Below are positions 11,163-27,000 of a stretch of DNA of 64,000 nt, one piece after another; positions within the stretch are counted from its first letter, which is position 1; each line of letters starts with the position of its first letter. The DNA is from Siphonodentalium dalli (Eukaryota; Mollusca; Scaphopoda; Gadilida; Siphonodentaliidae). Below the pieces are notes generated by a model. It worked only from the letters and a program-made list of their open reading frames with translations, was not told the origin of the DNA and ran no database searches. A program made the translations under genes and the position numbers. The stretch is from positions 932,001 through 996,000 of the forward strand of contig CP136069.1 of assembly GCA_032622095.1 (NCBI GenBank), in the 5' to 3' direction.

Positions 11163-12973
11163 GTGCTAAAGGATTTAGTCATACAAAGAGTAAAATCCAA
11201 GATGGCTGCTGGATGGCTGCTGGCGGCCATGTTTTTTTGCCCGAATAACCCAAAAATGACTCGTTCTCATCTACATGTCATTGTTAACATCCATGACAAA
11301 TTTTATGATGGTCTGACTAAAGGTACGACCTGTAGCCCGTGCTAAAGGATTTAGTCATACAAAGAGTAAAATCCAAGATGGCTGCTGGCGGCCATGTTTT
11401 TTGGCCGAATGACCCCAAAATGACCTGTTCCCATCTACATGTCATTATTAACAATCATGACAAATTTTAAGATGATCAGACTAAAGGTACGACCTGTAGC
11501 CCGTGCTAAAGGATTTAGTCATACAAAGAGTAAAATCCAAGATGGCTGCTGGCGACCATGTTTTTTGGCCGAATGACCCCAAAATTACTCGTTCCCATCT
11601 ACATGTCATTGTTAACATCCATGACAAATTTTATGATGATAATAAGACTAAAGGTACGACCTGCAGCCCGTGCTAAAGAATTTAGTCATACAAAGAGTAA
11701 AATCCAAGATGGCTGCTGGCGGCCATGTTTTTTGCCCGAATAACCCAAAAATGACTCGTTCCCATCTACATGTCATTGTTAACATCCATTACTAATTTTA
11801 TGATGATCGGACTAAAGGTACGACCTGTAGCCCGTGCTAAAGGATTTAGTCATACAAAGAGTAAAATCAAAGATGCCTGCTGGCGGCCATGTTTTTTGGC
11901 CGAATGACCCCAAAATGACTCGTTCCCATCTACATGTCATTATTAACATTCTTGACAAATTTTATGATGATCAGACTAAAAGTACGATCTGTAGCCCGTG
12001 CTAAAGAATTTAGTCATACAAAGAGTAAAATCCAAGATGACTGCTGGCGGCCATGTTTTTGGGCCAAATGACCCCAAAAATGACTCGTTCCCATCTACAT
12101 GTCATTGTTAACATCCATTACTAATTTTATGATGATCGGACTAAAGGTACGACCTGTAGCCCGTGCTAAAGGATTTAGTCATACAAAGAGTAAAATCAAA
12201 GATGCCTGCTGGCGGCCATGTTTTTTGGCCGAATGACCCCAAAATGACTCGTTCCCATCTACATGTCATTATTAACATTCTTGACAAATTTTATGATGAT
12301 CAGACTAAAAGTACGACCTGTAGCCCGTGCTAAAGAATTTAGTCATACAAAGAGTAAAATCCAAGATGGCTGCTGGCGGCCATGTTTTTTGCCCGAATAA
12401 CCCAAAAATGACTCGTTCCCATCTACATGTCATTGTTAACATCCATTACTAATTTTATGATGATCGGACTAAAGGTACGACCTGTAGCCCGTGCTAAAGG
12501 ATTTAGTCATACAAAGAGTAAAATCAAAGATGCCTGCTGGCGGCCATGTTTTTTGGCCGAATGACCCCAAAATGACTCGTTCCCATCTACATGTCATTAT
12601 TAACATTCTTGACAAATTTTATGATGATCAGACTAAAAGTACGATCTGTAGCCCGTGCTAAAGAATTTAGTCATACAAAGAGTAAAATCCAAGATGACTG
12701 CTGGCGGCCATGTTTTTGGGCCAAATGACCCCAAAATGACTCGTTCCCATCTACATGTCAATATTAACATCCATGACAAATTTCATGACGATCAGACAAA
12801 CAGTACGACCTGTAGCCCGTGCTAATGGATTGAATTTTTAAATGCAAGATGGCCACTGGCGGCCATGTTTTTTGTCCGAATGACCCCAAAATGACTCGTT
12901 CCCATCTGCATTCCAATTTCAACAGCCATGACAAATTTTATGATGATCGGACCAAAGGTACGACCTGTAGCCC

Positions 12974-15900
12974 GTGCTAAAGGATTTAGTCATACAAAGA
13001 GTAAAATCCAAGATGGCTGCTGGATGGCTGCTGGCGGCCATGTTTTTTTGCCCGAATAACCCAAAAATGACTCGTTCCCATCTACATGTCATTGTTAACA
13101 TCCATGACAAATTTTATGATGGTCTGACTAAAGGTACGACCTGTAGCCCGTGCTAAAGGATTTAGTCATACAAAGAGTAAAATCCAAGATGGCTGCTGGC
13201 GGCCATGTTTTTTGGCCGAATGACCCCAAAATTACTCGTTCCCATCTACATGTCATTGTTAACATCCATGACAAATTTTATGATGATAATAAGTCTAAAG
13301 GTACGACCTGCAGCCCGTGCTAAAGAATTTAGTCATACAAAGAGTAAAATCCAAGATGGCTGCTGGCGGCCATGTTTTTTGCCCGAATAACCCAAAAATG
13401 ACTCGTTCCCATCTACATGTCATTGTTAACATCCATTACTAATTTTATGATGATCGGACTAAAGGTACGACCTGTAGCCCGTGCTAAAGGATTTAGTCAT
13501 ACAAAGAGTAAAATCAAAGATGCCTGCTGGCGGCCATGTTTTTTGGCCGAATGACCCCAAAATGACTCGTTCCCATCTACATGTCATTATTAACATTCTT
13601 GACAAATTTTATGATGATCAGACTAAAAGTACGATCTGTAGCCCGTGCTAAAGAATTTAGTCATACAAAGAGTAAAATCCAAGATGGCTGCTGGCGGCCA
13701 TGTTTTTGGGCCAAATGACCCCAAAATGACTCGTTCCCATCTACATGTCAATATTAACATCCATGACAAATTTCATGACGATCAGACAAACAGTACGACC
13801 TGTAGCCCGTGCTAATGGATTGAATTTTTAAATGCAAGATGGCCACTGGCGGCCATGTTTTTTGGCCGAATGACCCCAAAATGACTCGTTCCCATCTACA
13901 TGTCATTGTTAACATCCATGACAAATTTTATGATGATAATAAGACTAAAGGTACGACCTGCAGCCCGTGCTAAAGAATTTAGTCATACAAAGAGTAAAAT
14001 CCAAGATGGCTGCTGGCGGCCATGTTTTTTGCCCGAATAACCCAAAAATGACTCGTTCCCATCTACATGTCATTGTTAACATCCATTACTAATTTTATGA
14101 TGATCGGACTAAAGGTAGGACCTGTAGCCCGTGCTAAAGGATTTAGTCATACAAAGAGTAAAATCAAAGATGCCTGCTGGCGGCCATGTTTTTTGGCCGA
14201 ATGACCCCAAAATGACTCGTTCCCATCTACATGTCATTATTAACATTCTTGACAAATTTCATGACGATCAGACAAACAGTACGACCTGTAGCCCGTGCTA
14301 ATGGATTGAATTTTTAAATGCAAGATGGCCACTGGCGGCCATGTTTTTTGTCCGAATGACCCCAAAATGACTCGTTCCCATCTGCATTCCAATTTCAACA
14401 GCCATGACAAATTTTATGATGATCGGACCAAAGGTACGACCTGTAGCCCGTGCTAAAGGATTTAGTCATACAAAGAGTAAAATCCAAGATGGCTGCTGGC
14501 GGCCATGTTATTTGCCCGAATAACCCAAAAATGACTCGTTCCCATCTACATGTCATTGTTAACATCCATTACTAATTTTATGATGATTGGACTAAAGGTA
14601 CGACCTGTAGCCCGTGCTAAAGGATTTAGTCATACAAAGAGTAAAATCAAAGATGCCTGCTGGCGGCCATGTTTTTTGACCGAATGACCCCAAAATGACT
14701 CGTTCCCATCTACATGTCATTATTAACATTCTTGACAAATTTTATGATGATCAGACTAAAAGTACGATCTGTAGCCCGTGCTAAAGAATTTAGTCATACA
14801 AAGAGTAAAATCCAAGATGGCTGCTGGTGGCCATGTTTTTGGGCCAAATAACCCCAAAATGACTCGTTCCCATCTACATGTCAATATTAACATCCATGAC
14901 AAATTTCATGACGATCAGACAAACAGTACGACCTGTAGCCCGTGCTAATGGATTGAATTTTTAAATGCAAGATGGCCACTGGCGGCCATGTTTTTTGGCC
15001 GAATGACCCCAAAATTACTCGTTCCCATCTACATGTCATTGTTAACATCCATGACAAATTTTATGATGATAATAAGACTAAAGGTACGACCTGCAGCCCG
15101 TGCTAAAGAATTTAGTCATACAAAGAGTAAAATCCAAGATGGCTGCTGGCGGCCATGTTTTTTGCCCGTATAACCCAAAAATGACTCGTTCCCATCTACA
15201 TGTCATTGTTAACATCCATTACTAATTTTATGATGATCGGACTAAAGGTACGACCTGTAGCCCGTGCTAAAGGATTTAGTCATACAAAGAGTAAAATCAA
15301 AGATGCCTGCTGGCGGCCATGTTTTTTGGCCGAATGACCCCAAAATGACTCGTTCCCATCTACATGTCATTATTAACATTCTTGACAAATTTTATGATGA
15401 TCAGACTAAAAGTACGATCTGTAGCCCGTGCTAAAGAATTTAGTCATACAAAGAGTAAAATCCAAGATGGCTGCTGGCGGCCATGTTTTTGGGCCAAATG
15501 ACCCCAAAATGACTCGTTCCCATCTACATGTCAATATTAACATCCATGACAAATTTCATGACGATCAGACAAACAGTACGACCTGTAGCCCGTGCTAATG
15601 GATTGAATTTTTAAATGCAAGATGGCCACTGGCGGCCATGTTTTTTGTCCGAATGACCCCAAAATGACTCGTTCCCATCTGTATTCCAATTTCAACAGCC
15701 ATGACAAATTTTATGATGATCGGACCAAAGGTACGACCTGTAGCCCGTGCTAAAGGATTTAGTCATACAAAGAGTAAAATCCAAGATGGCTGCTGGCGGC
15801 CATGTTTTTTGCCCGAATAACCCAAAAATGACTCGTTCCCATCTACATGTCATTGTTAACATCCATTACTAATTTTATGATGATTGGACTAAAGGTACGA

Positions 15901-18900
15901 CCTGTAGCCCGTGCTAAAGGATTTAGTCATACAAAGAGTAAAATCAAAGATGCCTGCTGGCGGCCATGTTTTTTGGCCGAATGACCCCAAAATGACTCGT
16001 TCCCATCTACATGTCATTATTAACATTCTTGACAAATTTTATGATGATCAGACTAAAAGTACGATCTGTAGCCCGTGCTAAAGAATTTAGTCATACAAAG
16101 AGTAAAATCCAAGATGGCTGCTGGCGGCCATGTTTTTGGGCCAAATGACCCCAAAATGACTCGTTCCCATCTACATGTCAATATTAACATCCATGACAAA
16201 TTTCATGACGATCAGACAAACAGTACGACCTGTAGCCCGTGCTAATGGATTGAATTTTTAAATGCAAGATGGCCACTGGCGGCCATGTTTTTTGTCCGAA
16301 TGACCCCAAAATGACTCGTTCCCATCTGCATTCCAATTTCAACAGCCATGACAAATTTTATGATGATCGGACCAAAGGTACGACCTGTAGCCCGTGCTAA
16401 AGGATTTAGTCATACAAAGAGTAAAATCCAAGATGGCTGCTGGATGGCTGCTGGCGGCCATGTTTTTTTGCCCGAATAACCCAAAAATGACTCGTTCCCA
16501 TCTACATGTCATTGTTAACATCCATGACAAATTTTATGATGGTCTGACTAAAGGTACGACCTGTAGCCCGTGCTAAAGGATTTAGTCATACAAAGAGTAA
16601 AATCCAAGATGGCTGCTGGCGGCCATGTTTTTTGGCCGAATGACCCCAAAATGACCTGTTCCCATCTACATGTCATTATTAACATTCATGACAAATTTTA
16701 AGATGATCAGACTAAAGGTACGACCTGTAGCCCGTGCTAAAGGATTTAGTCATACAAAGAGTAAAATCCAAGATGGCTGCTGGCGACCATGTTTTTTGGC
16801 CGAATGACCCCAAAATTACTCGTTCCCATCTACATGTCATTGTTAACATCCATGACAAATTTTATGATGATAATAAGACTAAAGGTACGACCTGCAGCCC
16901 GTGCTAAAGAATTTAGTCATACAAAGAGTAAAATCCAAGATGGCTGCTGGCGGCCATGTTTTTTGCCCGAATAACCCAAAAATGACTCGTTCCCATCTAC
17001 ATGTCATTGTTAACATCCATTACTAATTTTATGATGATCGGACTAAAGGTACGACCTGTAGCCCGTGCTAAAGGATTTAGTCATACAAAGAGTAAAATCA
17101 AAGATGCCTGCTGGCGGCCATGTTTTTTTGCCCGAATAACCCAAAAATGACTCGTTCCCATCTACATGTCATTGTTAACATCCATGACAAATTTTATGAT
17201 GGTCTGACTAAAGGTACGACCTGTAGCCCGTGCTAAAGGATTTAGTCATACAAAGAGTAAAATCCAAGATGGCTGCTGGCGACCATGTTTTTTGGCCGAA
17301 TGACCCCAAAATTACTCGTTCCCATCTACATGTCATTGTTAACATCCATGACAAATTTTATGATGATAATAAGACTAAAGGTACGACCTGCAGCCCGTGC
17401 TAAAGAATTTAGTCATACAAAGAGTAAAATCCAAGATGGCTGCTGGCGGCCATGTTTTTTGCCCGAATAACCCAATAATGACTCGTTCCCATCTACATGT
17501 CATTGTTAACATCCATTACTAATTTTATGATGATCGGACTAAAGGTACGACCTGTAGCCCGTGCTAAAGGATTTAGTCATACAAAGAGTAAAATCAAAGA
17601 TGCCTGCTGGTGGCCATGTTTTTTGGCCGAATGACCCCAAAATGACTCGTTCCCATCTACATGTCATTATTAACATTCTTGACAAATTTTATGATGATCA
17701 GACTAAAAGTACGATCTGTAGCCCGTGCTAAAGAATTTAGTCATACAAAGAGTAAAATCCAAGATGGCTGCTGGCGGCCATGTTTTTGGGCCAAATGACC
17801 CCAAAATGACTCGTTCCCATCTACATGTCAATATTAACATCCATGACAAATTTCATGACGATCAGACAAACAGTACGACCTGTAGCCCGTGCTAATGGAT
17901 TGAATTTTTAAATGCAAGATGGCCACTGGCGGCCATGTTTTTTGTCCGAATGACCCCAAAATGACTCGTTCCCATCTGCATTCCAATTTCAACAGCCATG
18001 ACAAATTTTATGATGATCGGACCAAAGGTACGACCTGTAGCCCGTGCTAAAGGATTTAGTCATACAAAGAGTAAAATCCAAGATGGCTGCTGGCGGCCAT
18101 GTTATTTGCCCGAATAACCCAAAAATGACTCGTTCCCATCTACATGTCATTGTTAACATCCATTACTAATTTTATGATGATTGGACTAAAGGTACAACCT
18201 GTAGCCCGTGCTAAAGGATTTAGTCATACAAAGAGTAAAATCAAAGATGCCTGCTGGCGGCCATGTTTTTTGACCGAATGACCCCAAAATGACTCGTTCC
18301 CATCTACATGTCATTATTAACATTCTTGACAAATTTTATGATGATCAGACTAAAAGTACGATCTGTAGCCCGTGCTAAAGAATTTAGTCATACAAAGAGT
18401 AAAATCCAAGATGGCTGCTGGCGGCCATGTTTTTGGGCCAAATGACCCCAAAATGACTCGTTCCCATCTACATGTCAATATTAACATCCATGACAAATTT
18501 CATGACGATCAGACAAACAGTACGACCTGTAGCCCGTGCTAATGGATTGAATTTTTAAATGCAAGATGGCCACTGGTGGCCATGTTTTTTGGCCGAATGA
18601 CCCCAAAATTACTCGTTCCCATCTACATGTCATTGTTAACATCCATGACAAATTTTATGATGATAATAAGACTAAAGGTACGACCTGCAGCCCGTGCTAA
18701 AGAATTTAGTCATACAAAGAGTAAAATCCAAGATGGCTGCTGGCGCCCATGTTTTTTGCCCGAATAACCCAAAAATGACTCGTTCCCATCTACATGTCAT
18801 TGTTAACATCCATTACTAATTTTATGATGATCGGACTAAAGGTACGACCTGTAGCCCGTGCTAAAGGATTTAGTCATACAAAGAGTAAAATCAAAGATGC

Positions 18901-19814
18901 CTGCTGGCGGCCATGTTTTTTGGCCGAATGACCCCAAAATGACTCGTTCCCATCTACATGTCATTATTAACATTCTTGACAAATTTTATGATGATCAGAC
19001 TAAAAGTACGATCTGTAGCCCGTGCTAAAGAATTTAGTCATACAAAGAGTAAAATCCAAGATGGCTGCTGGCGGCCATGTTTTTGGGCCAAATGACCCCA
19101 AAATGACTCGTTCCCATCTACATGTCAATATTAACATCCATGACAAATTTCATGACGATCAGACAAACAGTACGACCTGTAGCCCGTGCTAATGGATTGA
19201 ATTTTTAAATGCAAGATGGCCACTGGCGGCCATGTTTTTTGTCTGAATGACCCCAAAATGACTCGTTCCCATCTGCATTCCAATTTCAACAGCCATGACA
19301 AATTTTATGATGATCGGACCAAAGGTACGACCTGTAGCCCGTGCTAAAGGATTTAGTCATACAAAGAGTAAAATCCAAGATGGCTGCTGGCGGCCATGTT
19401 TTTGGGCCAAATGACCCCAAAATGACTCGTTCCCATCTACATGTCAATATTAACATCCATGACAAATTTCATGACGATCAGACAAACAGTACGACCTGTA
19501 GCCCGTGCTAATGGATTGAATTTTTAAATGCAAGATGGCCACTGGCGGCCATGTTTTTTGTCCGAATGACCCCAAAATGACTCGTTCCCATCTGCATTCC
19601 AATTTCAACAGCCATGACAAATTTCATGACGATCAGACAAACAGTACGACCTGTAGCCCGTGCTAATGGATTGAATTTTTAAATGCAAGATGGCCACTGG
19701 CGGCCATGTTTTTTGTCCGAATGACCCCAAAATGACTCGTTCCCATCTGCATTCCAATTTCAACAGCCATGACAAATTTTATGATGATCGGACCAAAGGT
19801 ACGACCTGTAGCCC
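12974..19814 (+). repeat. Two 3.42 kb spans between f monomers
   Basis: Monomer f lies at 12974, 16394 and 19815, with spacings of 3,420 and 3,421 bp (about 21 monomers). The internal orders are similar but not identical, so the equal spacing may be partly coincidental. Confidence 0.45.
16745..19390 (+). repeat. Tandem duplication, copy 1 (offset 3,257 bp)
   Basis: Private variants recur exactly 3,257 bp downstream: CCCAATAATGACTCG (17469/20726), the GGTGGCCATG form (near 17608/20865), GCGCCCATG (near 18743/22000) and TTTGTCTGAATG (near 19237/22494). The match is lost after about 19,390, where copy 1 continues with a d-type and copy 2 with a b-type monomer. Confidence 0.7.
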
Positions 19815-20001
19815 GTGCTAAAGGATTTAGTCATACAAAGAGTAAAATCCAAGATGGCTGCTGGATGGCTGCTGGCGGCCATGTTTTTTTGCCCGAATAA
19901 CCCAAAAATGACTCGTTCCCATCTACATGTCATTGTTAACATCCATGACAAATTTTATGATGGTCTGACTAAAGGTACGACCTGTAGCCCGTGCTAAAGG
20001 A

Positions 20002-22647
20002 TTTAGTCATACAAAGAGTAAAATCCAAGATGGCTGCTGGCGACCATGTTTTTTGGCCGAATGACCCCAAAATTACTCGTTCCCATCTACATGTCATTGT
20101 TAACATCCATGACAAATTTTATGATGATAATAAGACTAAAGGTACGACCTGCAGCCCGTGCTAAAGAATTTAGTCATACAAAGAGTAAAATCCAAGATGG
20201 CTGCTGGCGGCCATGTTTTTTGCCCGAATAACCCAAAAATGACTCGTTCCCATCTACATGTCATTGTTAACATCCATCACTAATTTTATGATGATCGGAC
20301 TAAAGGTACGACCTGTAGCCCGTGCTAAAGGATTTAGTCATACAAAGAGTAAAATCAAAGATGCCTGCTGGCGGCCATGTTTTTTTGCCCGAATAACCCA
20401 AAAATGACTCGTTCCCATCTACATGTCATTGTTAACATCCATGACAAATTTTATGATGGTCTGACTAAAGGTACGACCTGTAGCCCGTGCTAAAGGATTT
20501 AGTCATACAAAGAGTAAAATCCAAGATGGCTGCTGGCGACCATGTTTTTTGGCCGAATGACCCCAAAATTACTCGTTCCCATCTACATGTCATTGTTAAC
20601 ATCCATGACAAATTTTATGATGATAATAAGACTAAAGGTACGACCTGCAGCCCGTGCTAAAGAATTTAGTCATACAAAGAGTAAAATCCAAGATGGCTGC
20701 TGGCGGCCATGTTTTTTGCCCGAATAACCCAATAATGACTCGTTCCCATCTACATGTCATTGTTAACATCCATTACTAATTTTATGATGATCGGACTAAA
20801 GGTACGACCTGTAGCCCGTGCTAAAGGATTTAGTCATACAAAGAGTAAAATCAAAGATGCCTGCTGGTGGCCATGTTTTTTGGCCGAATGACCCCAAAAT
20901 GACTCGTTCCCATCTACATGTCATTATTAACATTCTTGACAAATTTTATGATGATCAGACTAAAAGTACGATCTGTAGCCCGTGCTAAAGAATTTAGTCA
21001 TACAAAGAGTAAAATCCAAGATGGCTGCTGGCGGCCATGTTTTTGGGCCAAATGACCCCAAAATGACTCGTTCCCATCTACATGTCAATATTAACATCCA
21101 TGACAAATTTCATTACGATCAGACAAACAGTACGACCTGTAGCCCGTGCTAATGGATTGAATTTTTAAATGCAAGATGGCCACTGGCGGCCATGTTTTTT
21201 GTCCGAATGACCCCAAAATGACTCGTTCCCATCTGCATTCCAATTTCAACAGCCATGACAAATTTTATGATGATCGGACCAAAGGTACGACCTGTAGCCC
21301 GTGCTAAAGGATTTAGTCATACAAAGAGTAAAATCCAAGATGGCTGCTGGCGGCCATGTTATTTGCCCGAATAACCCAAAAATGACTCGTTCCCATCTAC
21401 ATGTCATTGTTAACATCCATTACTAATTTTATGATGATTGGACTAAAGGTACGACCTGTAGCCCGTGCTAAAGGATTTAGTCATACAAAGAGTAAAATCA
21501 AAGATGCCTGCTGGCGGCCATGTTTTTTGACCGAATGACCCCAAAATGACTCGTTCCCATCTATATGTCATTATTAACATTCTTGACAAATTTTATGATG
21601 ATCAGACTAAAAGTACGATCTGTAGCCCGTGCTAAAGAATTTAGTCATACAAAGAGTAAAATCCAAGATGGCTGCTGGCGGCCATGTTTTTGGGCCAAAT
21701 GACCCCAAAATGACTCGTTCCCATCTACATGTCAATATTAACATCCATGACAAATTTCATGACGATCAGACAAACAGTACGACCTGTAGCCCGTGCTAAT
21801 GGATTGAATTTTTAAATGCAAGATGGCCACTGGTGGCTATGTTTTTTGGCCGAATGACCCCAAAATTACTCGTTCCCATCTACATGTCATTGTTAACATC
21901 CATGACAAATTTTATGATGATAATAAGACTAAAGGTACGACCTGCAGCCCGTGCTAAAGAATTTAGTCATACAAAGAGTAAAATCCAAGATGGCTGCTGG
22001 CGCCCATGTTTTTTGCCCGAATAACCCAAAAATGACTCGTTCCCATCTACATGTCATTGTTAACATCCATTACTAATTTTATGATGATCGGACTAAAGGT
22101 ACGACCTGTAGCCCGTGCTAAAGGATTTAGTCATACAAAGAGTAAAATCAAAGATGCCTGCTGGCGGCCATGTTTTTTGGCCGAATGACCCCAAAATGAC
22201 TCGTTCCCATCTACATGTCATTATTAACATTCTTGACAAATTTTATGATGATCAGACTAAAAGTACGATCTGTAGCCCGTGCTAAAGAATTTAGTCATAC
22301 AAAGAGTAAAATCCAAGATGGCTGCTGGCGGCCATGTTTTTGGGCCAAATGACCCCAAAATGACTCGTTCCCATCTACATGTCAATATTAACATCCATGA
22401 CAAATTTCATGACGATCAGACAAACAGTACGACCTGTAGCCCGTGCTAATGGATTGAATTTTTAAATGCAAGATGGCCACTGGCGGCCATGTTTTTTGTC
22501 TGAATGACCCCAAAATGACTCGTTCCCATCTGCATTCCAATTTCAACAGCCATGACAAATTTTATGATGATCGGACCAAAGGTACGACCTGTAGCCCGTG
22601 CTAAAGGATTTAGTCATACAAAGAGTAAAATCCAAGATGGCTGCTGG
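20002..22647 (+). repeat. Tandem duplication, copy 2 (offset 3,257 bp)
   Basis: Partner of 16745-19390. A few differences, such as CCATCACTAA near 20275 and TTTCATTACGATC near 21108, mark change since the duplication. Confidence 0.7.
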
Positions 22648-24059
22648 CGCCCATGTTTTTTGCCCGAATAACCCAAAAATGACTCGTTCCCATCTACATG
22701 TCATTGTTAACATCCATTACTAATTTTATGATGATCGGACTAAAGGTACGACCTGTAGCCCGTGCTAAAGGATTTAGTCATACAAAGAGTAAAATCAAAG
22801 ATGCCTGCTGGCGGCCATGTTTTTTGGCCGAATGACCCCAAAATGACTCGTTCCCATCTACATGTCATTATTAACATTCTTGACAAATTTTATGATGATC
22901 AGACTAAAAGTACGATCTGTAGCCCGTGCTAAAGAATTTAGTCATACAAAGAGTAAAATCCAAGATGGCTGCTGGCGGCCATGTTTTTGGGCCAAATGAC
23001 CCCAAAATGACTCGTTCCCATCTACATGTCAATATTAACATCCATGACAAATTTCATGACGATCAGACAAACAGTACGACCTGTAGCCCGTGCTAATGGA
23101 TTGAATTTTTAAATGCAAGATGGCCACTGGCGGCCATGTTTTTTGTCTGAATGACCCCAAAATGACTCGTTCCCATCTGCATTCCAATTTCAACAGCCAT
23201 GACAAATTTTATGATGATCGGACCAAAGGTACGACCTGTAGCCCGTGCTAAAGGATTTAGTCATACAAAGAGTAAAATCCAAGATGGCTGCTGGCGGCCA
23301 TGTTTTTGGGCCAAATGACCCCAAAATGACTCGTTCCCATCTACATGTCAATATTAACATCCATGACAAATTTCATGACGATCAGACAAACAGTACGACC
23401 TGTAGCCCGTGCTAATGGATTGAATTTTTAAATGCAAGATGGCCACTGGCGGCCATGTTTTTTGTCCGAATGACCCCAAAATGACTCGTTCCCATCTGCA
23501 TTCCAATTTCAACAGCCATGACAAATTTTATGATGATCGGACCAAAGGTACGACCTGTAGCCCGTGCTAAAGGATTTAGTCATACAAAGAGTAAAATCCA
23601 AGATGGCTGCTGGCGGCCATGTTTTTTTGCCCGAATAACCCAAAAATGACTCGTTCCCATCTACATGTCATTGTTAACATCCATGTCAAATTTTATGATG
23701 GTCTGACTAAAGGTACGACCTGTAGCCCGTGCTAAAGGATTTAGTCATACAAAGAGTAAAATCCAAGATGGCTGCTGGCGGCCATGTTTTTTGGCCGAAT
23801 GACCCCAAAATTACCTGTTCCCATCTACATGTCATTATTAACATTCATGACAAATTTTAAGATGATCAGACTAAAGGTACGATCTGTAGCCCGTGCTAAA
23901 GAATTTAGTCATACAAAGAGTAAAATCCAAGATGGCTGCTGGCGGCCATGTTTTTTGGCCGAATGACCCCAAAATGACCTGTTCCCATCTACATGTCATT
24001 ATTAACATTCATGACAAATTTTAAGATGATCAGACTAAAGGTACGACCTGTAGCCCGTG

Positions 24060-27000
24060 CTAAAGGATTTAGTCATACAAAGAGTAAAATCCAAGATGGC
24101 TGCTGGCGACCATGTTTTTTGGCCGAATGACCCCAAAATTACTCGTTCCCATCTACATGTCATTGTTAACATCCATGACAAATTTTATGATAATAATAAG
24201 ACTAAAGGTACGACCTGCAGCCCGTGCTAAAGAATTTAGTCATACAAAGAGTAAAATCCAAGATGGCTGCTGGCGGCCATGTTTTTTGCCCGAATAACCC
24301 AAAAATGACTCGTTCCCATCTACATGTCATTGTTAACATCCATTACTAATTTTATGATGATTGGACCAAAGGTACGACCTGTAGCCCGTGCTAAAGGATT
24401 TAGTCATACAAAGAGTAAAATCCAAGATGGCTGCTGGCGGCCATGTTATTTGCCCGAATAACCCAAAAATGACTCGTTCCCATCTACATGTCATTGTTAA
24501 CATCCATTACTAATTTTATGATGATTGGACTAAAGGTACGACCTGTAGCCCGTGCTAAAGGATTTAGTCATACAAAGAGTAAAATCAAAGATGCCTGCTG
24601 GCGGCCATGTTTTTTGACCGAATGACCCCAAAATGACTCGTTCCCATCTACATGTCATTATTAACATTCTTGACAAATTTTATGATGATCAGACTAAAAG
24701 TACGATCTGTAGCCCGTGCTAAAGAATTTAGTCATACAAAGAGTAAAATCCAAGATGGCTGCTGGCGGCCATGTTTTTGGGCCAAATGACCCCAAAATGA
24801 CTCGTTCCCATCTACATGTCAATATTAACATCCATGACAAATTTCATGACGATCAGACAAACAGTACGACCTGTAGCCCGTGCTAATGGATTGAATTTTT
24901 AAATGCAAGATGGCCACTGGTGGCCATGTTTTTTGGCCGAATGACCCCAAAATTACTCGTTCCCATCTACATGTCATTGTTAACATCCACGACAAATTTT
25001 ATGATGATAATAAGACTAAAGGTACGACCTGCAGCCCGTGCTAAAGAATTTAGTCATACAAAGAGTAAAATCCAAGATGGCTGCTGGCGCCCATGTTTTT
25101 TGCCCGAATAACCCAAAAATGACTCGTTCCCATCTACATGTCATTGTTAACATCCATTACTAATTTTATGATGATCGGACTAAAGGTACGACCTGTAGCC
25201 CGTGCTAAAGGATTTAGTCATACAAAGAGTAAAATCAAAGATGCCTGCTGGCGGCCATGTTTTTTGGCCGAATGACCCCAAAATGACTCGTTCCCATCTA
25301 CATGTCATTATTAACATTCTTGACAAATTTTATGATGATCAGACTAAAAGTACGATCTGTAGCCCGTGCTAAAGAATTTAGTCATACAAAGAGTAAAATC
25401 CAAGATGGCTGCTGGCGGCCATGTTTTTGGGCCAAATGACCCCAAAATGACTCGTTCCCATCTACATGTCAATATTAACATCCATGACAAATTTCATGAC
25501 GATCAGACAAACAGTACGACCTGTAGCCCGTGCTAATGGATTGAATTTTTAAATGCAAGATGGCCACTGGCGGCCATGTTTTTTGTCTGAATGACCCCAA
25601 AATGACTCGTTCCCATCTGCATTCCAATTTCAACAGCCATGACAAATTTTATGATGATCGGACCAAAGGTACGACCTGTAGCCCGTGCTAAAGGATTTAG
25701 TCATACAAAGAGTAAAATCCAAGATGGCTGCTGGCGGCCATGTTTTTTTGCCCGAATAACCCAAAAATGACTCGTTCCCATCTACATGTCATTGTTAACA
25801 TCCATGACAAATTTTATGATGGTCTGACTAAAGGTACGACCTGTAGCCCGTGCTAAAGGATTTAGTCATACAAAGAGTAAAATCCAAGATGGCTGCTGGC
25901 GGCCATGTTTTTTGGCCGAATGACCCCAAAATTACCTGTTCCCATCTACATGTCATTATTAACATTCATGACAAATTTTAAGATGATCAGACTAAAGGTA
26001 CGATCTGTAGCCCGTGCTAAAGAATTTAGTCATACAAAGAGTAAAATCCAAGATGGCTGCTGGCGGCCATGTTTTTTGGCCGAATGACCCCAAAATGACC
26101 TGTTCCCATCTACATGTCATTATTAACATTCATGACAAATTTTAAGATGATCAGACTAAAGGTACGACCTGTAGCCCGTGCTAAAGGATTTAGTCATACA
26201 AAGAGTAAAATCCAAGATGGCTGCTGGCGACCATGTTTTTTGGCCGAATGACCCCAAAATTACTCGTTCCCATCTACATGTCATTGTTAACATCCATGAC
26301 AAATTTTATGATAATAATAAGACTAAAGGTACGACCTGCAGCCCGTGCTAAAGAATTTAGTCATACAAAGAGTAAAATCCAAGATGGCTGCTGGCGGCCA
26401 TGTTTTTTGCCCGAATAACCCAAAAATGACTCGTTCCCATCTACATGTCATTGTTAACATCCATTACTAATTTTATGATGATCGGACTAAAGGTACGACC
26501 TGTAGCCCGTGCTAAAGGATTTAGTCATACAAAGAGTAAAATCAAAGATGCCTGCTGGCGGCCATGTTTTTTGGCCGAATGACCCCAAAATGACTCGTTC
26601 CCATCTACATGTCATTATTAACATTCTTGACAAATTTTATGATGATCAGACTAAAAGTACGATCTGTAGCCCGTGCTAAAGAATTTAGTCATACAAAGAG
26701 TAAAATCCAAGATGGCTGCTGACGGCCATGTTTTTGGGCCAAATGACCCCAAAATGACTCGTTCCCATCTACATGTCAATATTAACATCCATGACAAATT
26801 TCATGACGATCAGACAAACAGTACGACCTGTAGCCCGTGCTAATGGATTGAATTTTTAAATGCAAGATGGCCACTGGCGGCCATGTTTTTTGTCCGAATG
26901 ACCCCAAAATGACTCGTTCCCATCTGCATTCCAATTTCAACAGCCATGACAAATTTTATGATGATCGGACCAAAGGTACGACCTGTAGCCCGTGCTAAAG

